A DNA stretch of 64,000 nucleotides from Clostridium_AD estertheticum_D (lineage in GTDB: Bacteria; Bacillota; Clostridia; Clostridiales; Clostridiaceae). A program made the translations under genes and the position numbers. The DNA is taken from positions 1 through 64,000 of the forward strand of contig NZ_JAHLDM010000020.1 in NCBI RefSeq assembly GCF_018861295.1, read 5' to 3'. Under the pieces are notes generated by a model. It worked only from the letters and a program-made list of their open reading frames with translations, searched no databases and was not told the origin of the DNA. Below, one piece after another: positions 19,047 through 26,790 of this stretch (position 1 is the first letter of the stretch; each line of letters starts with the position of its first letter).

Positions 19047-19075
19047 ATTATATCTGATGTATAAACTGTTGTCAA
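19047..19075 (-). promoter_or_regulatory. Main promoter of the tRNA cluster
   Basis: On the minus strand TTGACA (19070-19075) and TATAAT (19047-19052) match consensus exactly, with 17-base spacing, about 68 bases before the first mature tRNA-Leu. Confidence 0.85.
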
Positions 19076-19091
19076 TAACTTTTTATTTTTT

Positions 19092-19124
19092 AAAATAGGA
19101 ACTAAATACTTAGTTCCTAAAAAT
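19092..19124 (-). terminator. Intrinsic terminator after the S1-domain gene
   Basis: AGGAACTAA and TTAGTTCCT pair around a 4-base loop, followed on the minus strand by ATTTTAAAAAATAAAAAG; it lies just downstream of the S1-domain gene stop. Confidence 0.75.
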
Positions 19125-19142
19125 GATTCTATTCACTGTTTA

Positions 19143-19556
19143 CTAGTAACTTGAAGTTTTTTTACTATATCCTCTGCCTTTTCCTTCTTGATGTTTTTTA
19201 ACATCTTGAAATCTTTCTTCACTGTCTTTTAAAAATTTAGTCATTATATCTTCAAACCCACTTACATTCGATTTGTTTTTTTCTTTATCCCAATCTATCT
19301 CCATTGGTTTAATAGACTTTTTAGGAACCCCCGCCTGTTTTATGGATAAACTTATTTTACCATTATCATCAACAGAAATTACTTTAACTTTTACTATATC
19401 ATTTTCTTTAAGATGATCATTAACATTTTTAACAAATGTATCTGATACCTCAGATATATGCACTAGTCCTGTCTTACCCTCCACTTCTACGAACGCACCA
19501 AAATTAGTGATATTTACTACTTTACCTTCTACAATACTTCCAGCCATTAAGGTCAT
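19143..19556 (-). CDS. S1-domain RNA-binding protein (YabR/GSP13-like)
   Basis: The first 75 residues are one S1 RNA-binding domain (GSIVEGKVVNITNFGAFVEVEG...GLVHISEVS...ISLSIKQ). The remaining 60 residues are charged and low in complexity. Proteins of this type associate with ribosomes or RNA in Bacillus, but the exact role is unclear. AGGAGG lies about 12 bases before the ATG at 19556; an ATG three codons in is possible. It is the last gene of a conserved block with divIC, yabQ, yabP and rqcP, the same order as in the yab region of Bacillus. Confidence 0.88.
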   Translation of the reverse strand: MTLMAGSIVEGKVVNITNFGAFVEVEGKTGLVHISEVSDTFVKNVNDHLKENDIVKVKVISVDDNGKISLSIKQAGVPKKSIKPMEIDWDKEKNKSNVSGFEDIMTKFLKDSEERFQDVKKHQEGKGRGYSKKTSSY

Positions 19557-19637
19557 ATTAAAAAGACTCCTCCTTAAAAATTATGTTTTTTATTTTATAT
19601 ATTAATTTAATAATAAGTATAACATTAATTATATCGT

Positions 19638-19910
19638 TTAGTTTTTATTGTCCATTACAGGAGTTTCACCTTCTTTAACAAGACCTAAAATTTCTCTTGC
19701 CAATTTTTCTATATATTTGTCAGTTTTAGATAATTCTACTTCATCTTGCAATGTTTTCTTTTCTTCTTTTTTCTTTTGTAATTCCACATTGTACTTTTGT
19801 AATTCTTTTTTTTGTCTACCCATGGTTGCTTGTTGCTGAATAAAAAGATAACTTACATACACAAGCACAAAAATTAACACAAGGCCTTTAATATTAAACT
19901 TTTTTTTCAT
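19638..19910 (-). CDS. divIC: Septum formation initiator DivIC/FtsB-like
   Basis: A small bitopic membrane protein of the division complex that pairs with FtsL. A short basic cytoplasmic N-terminus leads into one membrane helix (LVLIFVLVYVSYLFI) and then a coiled coil rich in Lys and Glu (LQKKKEEKKTLQDEVELS). The C-terminal YIEKLAREILGLVKEGE is the family's signature. The frame opens at ATG 19934; AAGGG in front of ATG 19910 favours the shorter 90-residue form. It lies in the yabP-yabQ-divIC block. DivIC and FtsB are homologous and cannot be told apart by sequence alone. Confidence 0.9.
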   Translation of the reverse strand: MKKKFNIKGLVLIFVLVYVSYLFIQQQATMGRQKKELQKYNVELQKKKEEKKTLQDEVELSKTDKYIEKLAREILGLVKEGETPVMDNKN

Positions 19911-20003
19911 ATCATATACCCTTTTCCTTTCCATGGAATGAGTATTCTTTAAGTTTCCTAAACCTATTCTAATTTGTATTTCACATTACTTCAAGCTATT
20001 TCT

Positions 20004-20408
20004 TTATAATTTATCTTTTTTTTTTATTTTAAGCTTATAAAACAATAAATTAATAGGGTATAATACTACATTCATTGCAACTCTAAATAATTTCCCATTA
20101 AATTTTAGTGATCTATATTGCAATTTAATAAAAATTCTACTTATAAGTTTTAAATATAAGTATACCCCTATTATTAAACATAAATACACATAAAAGTTTA
20201 TGTACCCTTCATTAGTATACATCAAAAACACAAAAACAACTATAGAAGTTAATGTCCAAAATAGTAAATCCTGTATTATTGTTATGATTTTATTAGGATT
20301 TTCAAATCCTCTTATCAATCTATATATATCAAAAGATACTCCTGTTATTATTCCTGATAGCAAACTAAAGATTATAAGTCTCACTTGGTCTATAATTGAA
20401 ATTATCAT
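20004..20408 (-). CDS. yabQ: Spore cortex biosynthesis protein YabQ
   Basis: A membrane protein needed for cortex formation in Bacillus, located at the forespore membrane. Hydrophobic segments at about residues 5-24, 47-64 and 69-88, with the YabQ-typical SGIITGVSFDIYRLIRG stretch between the first two. 134 residues. It starts 7 bases after the yabP stop codon, whose last codons include the AGGTAG used as ribosome binding site, so the two are tightly coupled. Expression in the mother cell under sigma-E is expected from the family, not shown here. Confidence 0.9.
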   Translation of the reverse strand: MIISIIDQVRLIIFSLLSGIITGVSFDIYRLIRGFENPNKIITIIQDLLFWTLTSIVVFVFLMYTNEGYINFYVYLCLIIGVYLYLKLISRIFIKLQYRSLKFNGKLFRVAMNVVLYPINLLFYKLKIKKKDKL

Positions 20409-20415
20409 AACGCAT

Positions 20416-20709
20416 CTACCTAAACAATCTTGCTATTATGCTATCTTTTTTAACTTTGCCTTTATCGCTCGTGTATACAAAAGAATCCACTTTTCCAGTT
20501 ATTATAACGTCTCCATTTTGCACGTCTAACTTATTCATCTTTAATTCTTGTCCTTTTACCATCATTATTCCAACGTCTGTGTTTAATAATATCTGATTTT
20601 CATTAAAGTTTATAACCTCTATAACACCATTAATAGTTAACTTTCTTCTATTTTCAAGCGTTAAATTACTTTTCTTATCTTCTATTTTTGTTTCTTTTTT
20701 TGCTTCCAT
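20416..20709 (-). CDS. yabP: Sporulation protein YabP
   Basis: 97-residue soluble protein of the YabP/YqfC family, needed for sporulation. The core reads ENRRKLTINGVIEVINFNENQ...LLNTDVGIMMVKGQELKMNKLDVQNGDVIITGKVDSFVY, the family pattern. AAGGAGG precedes the ATG. It is translationally linked to yabQ. Confidence 0.93.
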   Translation of the reverse strand: MEAKKETKIEDKKSNLTLENRRKLTINGVIEVINFNENQILLNTDVGIMMVKGQELKMNKLDVQNGDVIITGKVDSFVYTSDKGKVKKDSIIARLFR

Positions 20710-20848
20710 AATATCCTCCTTATTAATTTTACCATTAAAAATCGGGAACTAAGAAGCTATTCTCAATTCTTAATTAATTACATATTATTATATTCTTATA
20801 AAATATATATGCTCATTAATCTTAATTAAGAATTATATTTAATAACAT

Positions 20849-21109
20849 TTATTCTTTGTCTTCTTTACCTGAAACCATTTCATACATTTCTTTTGCACTT
20901 TCTTTTGTAACATGTTCTGAAATATTTATAATTTTAGCTCTTAAAATTTGATTTGCAAATTTTATTTCTATAGTGTCGCCTTCAGATACAACTGTACCCG
21001 CTTTAGCAACCTTATCATTTATAGATACTCTACCACTCGCGCAAGCTTCTTTTGCAATAGTTCTTCTCTTTATAATTCTTGAAACTTTCAAATATTTATC
21101 TAATCTCAT
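20849..21109 (-). CDS. rqcP: S4-domain protein RqcP (YabO/HslR-like)
   Basis: An 86-residue S4 RNA-binding protein. MRLDKYLKVSRIIKRRTIAKEAC...GRVSINDKVAKAGTVVSEGDTIEI is the complete S4 fold. In Bacillus RqcP works with RqcH in ribosome-associated quality control, stabilising tRNA in alanine tailing on stalled 50S subunits. That role is inferred from family and position. AAGGGGAAG precedes the ATG. An R1 repeat of about 180 bases lies upstream, between it and hup. Confidence 0.92.
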   Translation of the reverse strand: MRLDKYLKVSRIIKRRTIAKEACASGRVSINDKVAKAGTVVSEGDTIEIKFANQILRAKIINISEHVTKESAKEMYEMVSGKEDKE

Positions 21110-21157
21110 TTATACTTCCCCTTTTTAATGTTTTTTAGCATTATAAGAATTTATAAA

Positions 21158-21336
21158 TTAAATCATCTCCTTGGTCGCTGCAATATTAACAACTTCAGAA
21201 GGAGATTTACCTCTTTGTAGTTCTCTGGAGTAGATAACAATTCTCAATTGTTATCCTGCCACTGAATTTTCTATTTGTTGAGGTATGTAACTCCCACTTA
21301 TAGAAATGGGAGACTTTCCTTCTGAAATGTTGTTAA
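21158..21336 (+). repeat. R1 repeat, longest copy (R1-3) between hup and rqcP
   Basis: Left end TTAAATCATCTCCTTGG, arm AACAACTTCAGAAGG, then about 85 bases of extra inner sequence, the inner hairpin CTCCCA/TGGGAG, and the outer arm CCTTCTGAAATGTTGTTAAA. Relative to other copies the arm change CGAC to CAAC is matched by GTCG to GTTG, so pairing is kept. Same + orientation. Confidence 0.85.
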
Positions 21337-21345
21337 AGTTTCTAA

Positions 21346-21379
21346 AATAAAAAACCTAGATATACATCCAGGTTTTTTA
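21346..21379 (-). terminator. Intrinsic terminator after hup
   Basis: On the minus strand AAAAAACCTGGAT pairs with ATCTAGGTTTTTT (one mismatch) around GTAT, with a T tail. It lies about 15 bases after the hup stop codon. Confidence 0.85.
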
Positions 21380-21392
21380 CATAATAGCAAAA

Positions 21393-21668
21393 TTATTTAT
21401 TTACTATATCTTTAAATTCTTTACCAGCTTTAAATACTGGAACTGTTGAAGCTGCAATTTGAATTTCTTCCTTTGTTCTTGGGTTTCTACCCATTCTAGC
21501 TGCTCTATCTCTTGTTTCAAAAGTTCCGAATCCAACCAATTGAACTTTTTCACCTTTTTCTAATGTTTCCTCAATGCTTTCTATAATTCCTTTTAGAGCT
21601 GCTTCCGCATCTTTCTTTGTTAGATTAGATTTTTCTGCAATACTTGTTATTAATTCTGACTTATTCAC
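21393..21668 (-). CDS. hup: DNA-binding protein HU
   Basis: Abundant nucleoid protein that bends DNA. 91 residues, complete: MNKSELITSIAEKSNLTKKDAEAAL..., the GFGTFETRDRAARMGRNPRTKEEI beta-arm with its intercalating proline, and a C-terminal VFKAGKEFKDIV. It starts at GTG 21668 behind AAGGAGG. It has its own terminator, and the R1 repeat follows it. Confidence 0.97.
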   Translation of the reverse strand: MNKSELITSIAEKSNLTKKDAEAALKGIIESIEETLEKGEKVQLVGFGTFETRDRAARMGRNPRTKEEIQIAASTVPVFKAGKEFKDIVNK

Positions 21669-21766
21669 TTTTGTTACCTCCTTGTTATAAAATACACTAT
21701 TAAAGCATATTCTTCACTAATTTTGAATTTCCTTCTTTTTGACCAGTTTTTATTTTACAAATAAAT

Positions 21767-23212
21767 TTACAAGCTTTTAGATTTGTTCCATAATTTGTCC
21801 ATATCTGCAAGTGACATCTGATTTAACTCCAAACCTTTGTTCCTTGCATTTTCTTCTATGTACCCAAAGCGATTAATAAACTTATCTATAGTATAATTTA
21901 CTGCAACTTCAGGGTCTATGTCAAGTAGTCTAGCGATATTTACTGTAGAAAATACCAAATCTCCCACTTCTTCTAGTATTTTTGCCCTATTTTCGCCTTT
22001 ATATACATCCCTTATTTCTCCTAATTCCTCGAGCACCTTTTCCATAGCATCTTCAAGACATTCAAAATCAAGGCCCACTTTTGATGCTTTTTGTTGAACT
22101 TTGACCGCCTTCATTAAACCTGGAAGATTTTTTGGAACATGCTTTAGAGCCTCTGTATAACTATTAAACTGTTTTTCCTTACTCTTAATAATTTCCCAAC
22201 TTTCTAAAACCTGCTTCGTAGTTTTACTTTCTAAACTTTTAAATATATGAGGATGTCTGTTTATCATCTTATTTGTGATGCCACGAATAACATCATTTAT
22301 ATTAAAATATCCCTCTTCTTTTCCTATTTTGGCATGGAATATTACCTGTAATAATACGTCGCCAAGTTCCTCAATAATGTTATCCTCATCTTTTTCATCA
22401 ATGGCTTCTAAAACTTCATAACATTCTTCGATAAGGCACTTTTTCAAAGATTCGTGGGTCTGCTCTCTATCCCATGCACATCCATTTTCATCTCGAAGCG
22501 TATCCACAACTTTAATTAAATCGTAAAAATCTTTTGTGGCATCTATTTTTTTTGGTATGTATATTGAGGTTAAATAATCAATATCCTTTTGCCTATCTAA
22601 TTCATATAAATAAATCTTTCTGGTACTTTCAAGATCTTTTATACCTGCTGCGCGAACAAAATAAATTTCCATATCTGCTTCATAATACTCAAGCAAGGCA
22701 AGTTTTACATCAGATGCTATAGAAAGACTATATACTTGAGTTATTAATAATCCTACTCTTTTATCTAGAACTTGATTTTCTATATCAAAGGCATCTATAA
22801 TTTTTAATCCTTCAATAGGATCTAATTTCAAACTTTGAATTACTGCATCTATAAAACTAACCGCTGGGGAAATTTCTATATCAATTTTATTCTTTGCACA
22901 TAACTCTATTAAAAGTTTAACAGAAGTTTCTGCAACAAGGGGATGACCTGGAACTCCGTAAATAATGTCTCCATACAGTTTATGCTTGTCAACAAGATCT
23001 TCTGCAATAGACCTATATACATCATCAAAATTATTATTTTCTTCATATCTATTATCATAAGTCTCAAATTCAATACACAATGTTTTTAGGTAGTCTACAG
23101 TAGGATGTTTTTCTGTTCTTAAATAAATATTTTTACTATTTTTAAGAATTTCAAGCGTCCCTATAGTTAGTGAATCTATCGCCCCTGGCCCAAGTCCTAC
23201 AACTTTAATCAT
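21767..23212 (-). CDS. mazG: YabN: tetrapyrrole-methylase-like domain fused to MazG pyrophosphohydrolase
   Basis: Residues 1-220 resemble SAM-dependent tetrapyrrole methylases (IKVVGLGPGAIDSLTIGTLEIL, GVPGHPLVAETS). Residues 225-481 hold two MazG repeats with the metal-binding EExxE type motifs (IEECYEVLEAIDEKDEDNIIEELGDVL; LEELGEIRDVYKGENRAKILEEVGDLVF). MazG hydrolyses abnormal NTPs. The same fusion is YabN in Bacillus. The role of the methylase-like part is unknown. It lies 18 bases downstream of spoVB, so cotranscription is likely. Confidence 0.94.
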   Translation of the reverse strand: MIKVVGLGPGAIDSLTIGTLEILKNSKNIYLRTEKHPTVDYLKTLCIEFETYDNRYEENNNFDDVYRSIAEDLVDKHKLYGDIIYGVPGHPLVAETSVKLLIELCAKNKIDIEISPAVSFIDAVIQSLKLDPIEGLKIIDAFDIENQVLDKRVGLLITQVYSLSIASDVKLALLEYYEADMEIYFVRAAGIKDLESTRKIYLYELDRQKDIDYLTSIYIPKKIDATKDFYDLIKVVDTLRDENGCAWDREQTHESLKKCLIEECYEVLEAIDEKDEDNIIEELGDVLLQVIFHAKIGKEEGYFNINDVIRGITNKMINRHPHIFKSLESKTTKQVLESWEIIKSKEKQFNSYTEALKHVPKNLPGLMKAVKVQQKASKVGLDFECLEDAMEKVLEELGEIRDVYKGENRAKILEEVGDLVFSTVNIARLLDIDPEVAVNYTIDKFINRFGYIEENARNKGLELNQMSLADMDKLWNKSKSL

Positions 23213-23229
23213 TAACTTCCACTCCTTTT

Positions 23230-24768
23230 TTATTTTTTACTCAGAAATTTATTCTTAATTTCTTGATACTCAAATACTCTAAGCAAAAATATAAATATTA
23301 AATAAACAATAACGCCTATTAATATGGATATTATACAAGATAATCCTCCGCTCATTGTATAATTATAGACAATAACATCACTAAATACAACTGCAACTAT
23401 CATTATAATAGCAGCAATGGCTGGTTTAACAAAAGCATCAATTTTGTTGAATTTTATATTTAAACTTTTCTTTAAATCATGCATATTTAATAAACAACTT
23501 GTTATATATCCTAAAATTGTTCCTATAACTGCCCCATAAATATTTACAAATGAAAACGAAACCAATATGTATGTTACAATAACCTTTACGATGCATCCTA
23601 AAGCCAAATTATATACAGGTTTCATATAATTGCCTATACTTTGTAATATCGCTGTACTCGTTTGTGTTAAGATTACAAAAGGTATACATATTGAAATATA
23701 TTTAAGTATTTCATATCCTGCCGCATCTCTCATAAAAACTAAATGCATTATAGGATAGGCCATAAAAAACATTCCTAAAGAAGACGGCAATGATATAACA
23801 TTAGACAATTTTACAGCCATATCTACCCTTTTAATCAACTCTCTGCGCCGACCCAAATAGAATGCTTCCGCAATTATAGGCACTAGAGAGGCACACAATG
23901 CCACAGAAAGAGCTAAAGGTACATTCATCAAGGTAAATGCTTTCCCAGTCAATTGGCCATACATAACAGCTGATTGCAAATGTGAAAATCCTGCTTTTAG
24001 AAGTTGTTGTGGTACTAAAACAGAATCTATTAATGACATAATAGTCCCTACTGCCGCACCAAGTGATATTGGAATTGCAGCCTTACCTAAATCCTCTAAA
24101 ATATGCTTATGTTTGATTTTTTTTCTTACTGGTATTTCTCGTATCACCTTAAAATATGTTGAAACTAAATATATACTTCCCATAATTGCACCAACCAGTG
24201 TCCCAAGTGCTGCTCCTCCAGCTGCATATTCAATCCCCTTTGGAAATAATAAATATGCAAACAAAACTCCAGCCACAACTCTTCCAACTTGCTCTATTAT
24301 TTGTGAAATTGCAGTAGGTCTTACATTTTGAAGTCCTTGAAAAAAGCCCCTAAACGTGCACATAATAGATACAAAAATTGGTGCTGCAGCTATTGCCAAA
24401 AAAGCGTAATATGATTTACTATCCCATTTAAGCAATGATATAATAGGCCTTGCAAACATTATCATAAATATAGTAAATACCGAGCCTAATATAATCATAA
24501 AAATAAGCGTTTGTCTTAAGACCTGCCCAGCTCCCTCCCGGTCATTTTTAGCGTTCATCTCGGCAATAAGTTTAGACATAGCTATTGGTACTCCTGAAGC
24601 TACCGCCACAAAGAACATGTAGAGCGGATAAGACATCTGATAATATCCCATCCCCTCATCTTTTATAAGTGCTTGTATTGGAATTCTAAAAAACAGTCCT
24701 AAAAATCTTGCAAATATACCTGCCATTCCAAGTATAATAGTTCCTTTTATCAATGAATGTTTCTTCAT
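23230..24768 (-). CDS. spoVB: Lipid flippase of the MurJ/MATE superfamily (SpoVB/YabM-like)
   Basis: Polytopic membrane protein with about 13-14 helices (polysaccharide/lipid exporter family). Members such as SpoVB and YabM move lipid-linked cell wall precursors across the membrane. The N-terminus SLIKGTIILGMAGIFARFLGLFFRIPIQAL and the GMGYYQMSYPLY stretch are typical of this branch. AGGAGG precedes the ATG. The position next to yabN suggests the yabM branch; spoVB itself is the paralogue for cortex synthesis. The subfamily cannot be settled without a tree. Confidence 0.88.
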   Translation of the reverse strand: MKKHSLIKGTIILGMAGIFARFLGLFFRIPIQALIKDEGMGYYQMSYPLYMFFVAVASGVPIAMSKLIAEMNAKNDREGAGQVLRQTLIFMIILGSVFTIFMIMFARPIISLLKWDSKSYYAFLAIAAAPIFVSIMCTFRGFFQGLQNVRPTAISQIIEQVGRVVAGVLFAYLLFPKGIEYAAGGAALGTLVGAIMGSIYLVSTYFKVIREIPVRKKIKHKHILEDLGKAAIPISLGAAVGTIMSLIDSVLVPQQLLKAGFSHLQSAVMYGQLTGKAFTLMNVPLALSVALCASLVPIIAEAFYLGRRRELIKRVDMAVKLSNVISLPSSLGMFFMAYPIMHLVFMRDAAGYEILKYISICIPFVILTQTSTAILQSIGNYMKPVYNLALGCIVKVIVTYILVSFSFVNIYGAVIGTILGYITSCLLNMHDLKKSLNIKFNKIDAFVKPAIAAIIMIVAVVFSDVIVYNYTMSGGLSCIISILIGVIVYLIFIFLLRVFEYQEIKNKFLSKK

Positions 24769-24865
24769 AATAACCTCCTTATAATCCTATATTTCTGTAA
24801 ATATATACATCCTATGATTATAATTATTTAATTTAAGAGATTATTATTACTAATACTTCAAAAAA

Positions 24866-24920
24866 ATAAAAGTATATATTACTGCAAATATGTTTCAATT
24901 GCTTAGTAATATATACTTTA
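24866..24920 (-). terminator. Intrinsic terminator after spoVT
   Basis: On the minus strand AAAGTATATATTACT pairs with AGTAATATATACTTT around a 21-base loop, then TTATTTTTTT. It starts just after the spoVT stop codon. Confidence 0.8.
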
Positions 24921-24933
24921 TAACCTAATACAA

Positions 24934-25485
24934 CTATTGTTCCATTTGTTTTCCTAAAAAAGATGCCGCAGTTTCAGCCAATTTTAATTCTAAATTCCCA
25001 AACTTTATTCCCGGCTCTGTCGACATTATTAGTACTGCGCCAATTGCATCTCCTTCTGTTATTATAGGTGCGATTACTTGAGCACTATATTTATTCTCCA
25101 TTTCATCATCGTACAATGATATGACTTTTTCAAAGCCTTCACCCAAGACAATTGGTTTTCTATTTTCCATTGCTTTTTCTAATTCAATACTAACCTTTTT
25201 ATCAACATACTCTTTCTTAGGGCACCCACTTACGGATATTATATTATCCTTATCGCATACAATTATCGCATTTCCAATAGTTTGTTGTAATGATTCAGCA
25301 TATTCCCTAGAAAATTCACTTAATTCACCTATAGGTGAATATTTTTTTAAAATAACTCCACCTTCTCTATCGGTAAATATTTCTAGCGGATCTCCCTCTC
25401 TTATTCTAAGAGTTCTCCTTATTTCCTTAGGAATAACAACTCTTCCTAAATCATCTATACGTCTTACTATACCAGTTGCTTTCAT
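24934..25485 (-). CDS. spoVT: Stage V sporulation protein T (AbrB-type regulator)
   Basis: A late forespore transcription factor that tunes sigma-G genes. The first 50 residues are an AbrB/SpoVT swapped-hairpin DNA-binding domain (MKATGIVRRIDDLGRVVIPKEIRRTLRIREGDPLEIF). The rest is a GAF-like domain (residues 55-183). 183 residues is close to the Bacillus protein. AAGGAGGAG precedes the ATG, and a sigma-G-like promoter lies upstream. Flanked by spoVB and a foldase, the usual clostridial order. Confidence 0.96.
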   Translation of the reverse strand: MKATGIVRRIDDLGRVVIPKEIRRTLRIREGDPLEIFTDREGGVILKKYSPIGELSEFSREYAESLQQTIGNAIIVCDKDNIISVSGCPKKEYVDKKVSIELEKAMENRKPIVLGEGFEKVISLYDDEMENKYSAQVIAPIITEGDAIGAVLIMSTEPGIKFGNLELKLAETAASFLGKQMEQ

Positions 25486-25533
25486 TTAAATACTCCTCCT
25501 TATATAAATCCTTATATAATATACTAGCTCTAT

Positions 25534-25563
25534 TATTATCTTTCAAAACTTGAAATTTTATGC
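25534..25563 (-). promoter_or_regulatory. Sigma-G-like promoter of spoVT
   Basis: On the minus strand GCATAA (25558-25563) and GATAATA (25534-25540) are 17 bases apart. This resembles the sigma-F/sigma-G pattern GCATA and CATAATA (one mismatch in the -10). spoVT is a sigma-G gene in Bacillus. It lies about 50 bases before the start codon. Confidence 0.55.
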
Positions 25564-25667
25564 ACATTTGTATATGTTTAATTTAAAAAAAGAAAATAAG
25601 GAGGATTCCTATTCAATTTACTGCTTTTTTTACTAAATAATTTTACAATTCTATATTAACAAAGTAA

Positions 25668-25712
25668 AAAAAACAAAGAATACCTATTCATATCGGCATT
25701 CTTTGTTTTTTT
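25668..25712 (-). terminator. Intrinsic terminator after the foldase gene
   Basis: On the minus strand AAACAAAGAAT pairs with ATTCTTTGTTT and is followed by TTTTT; it lies about 12 bases after the stop codon of the foldase gene. Confidence 0.85.
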
Positions 25713-25723
25713 AAATTTAAAAT

Positions 25724-26719
25724 TTATAAATTTTTATCAATTTTTGTTACATTAGCTTCTGTCGTCCATTTTGTCATTGCTGCTGTCCATGCAGCTTCTT
25801 TATTTTTTGCTAAAAGAGTTTTTTCTACTTCTGCTTTAACAACTGTAAATTTCTTTGCAGGATAATTTGTTCTTGCAATATCTTTTATTAAATGATAACC
25901 AAATTGAGTTTTAACTGGTGCTGAAACTTTACCTGCAGGCACCTTAATAGCAGCTGCCATAAACGTTGCATCCATTGAAGTATCATCGAATTTAAAAGTT
26001 CCTAACTCTCCACCAGTGGCTTTAGTTCCATCTGTCCCTTTTTCTTTAGCAACTTTAGCAAAATCTTCACCGGCATCTAAACGCTTCTTAATAGCTACTG
26101 CCTCTGCTTCCGTTTTAACTAAAATATGAGCTAAGTGAATTGTATTTGGCTTTGTTGAATATAATGCTAAATTAGCATTATAGTATGCCTTTGCCTCTGC
26201 GTCTGTAACTTTAACATTTTTTGTAGTTTCAGTCTTTAATGCATCTTGAATAACACTTGGTTTAATTCTTGCCTTTAATGCCTCTTCTGTTATACCAGCT
26301 TGCGTTAGCGCTGCTTTATACTTTGCATCCGTTCCTAAGCTTTTCTTAATCTCTAATAACTGCTTATTAATTTCTGCATTCAATTTAGCATCTGTAGGCA
26401 CTAATTTGAGTTCTTTCGCTTTATAAGTTACAATCTCCTCATTAATTAAGCCTGCTAATACCTTCTGTTTTTGAGTTGTTAATTGTGTCATAGCATCGGT
26501 GTTAGTTGTATAATTTGCTCCATATTGTGTTTGCAATTGTTTAATAACGCCTGGTAATTGCGCTTCTATTTGTCCTTTTGTTATCTTAGTATCAAAAACC
26601 TTTGCTACTTCAGTTTTCGCAATACCTTCTGGTGTTTTTTCAATCATATTACAGCCAATTAACGATGTAGCAAACAAAGTTATTAAAGCCGCACTAATTA
26701 TTTTTTTTACGTTTTTCAT
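25724..26719 (-). CDS. PrsA-like lipoprotein foldase (parvulin peptidyl-prolyl isomerase)
   Basis: An extracytoplasmic chaperone for secreted proteins. The N-terminus is a lipoprotein signal peptide with lipobox SLIGC, so the mature protein is anchored at Cys23. Residues 40-190 form the SurA_N-like chaperone part. Residues 195-290 are a parvulin PpiC domain (TIHLAHILVKTEAEA, GGELGTFKFDDTSMDATF, KTQFGYHLIKD). 331 residues. GGGGGAAG precedes the ATG. It lies directly downstream of mfd, as in other clostridia. Confidence 0.93.
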   Translation of the reverse strand: MKNVKKIISAALITLFATSLIGCNMIEKTPEGIAKTEVAKVFDTKITKGQIEAQLPGVIKQLQTQYGANYTTNTDAMTQLTTQKQKVLAGLINEEIVTYKAKELKLVPTDAKLNAEINKQLLEIKKSLGTDAKYKAALTQAGITEEALKARIKPSVIQDALKTETTKNVKVTDAEAKAYYNANLALYSTKPNTIHLAHILVKTEAEAVAIKKRLDAGEDFAKVAKEKGTDGTKATGGELGTFKFDDTSMDATFMAAAIKVPAGKVSAPVKTQFGYHLIKDIARTNYPAKKFTVVKAEVEKTLLAKNKEAAWTAAMTKWTTEANVTKIDKNL

Positions 26720-26790
26720 TTTACTTCCCCCATTCTTATGTATATCGTAATTATAAATTTTGATACGATACCATTAATTTTAACACTAAT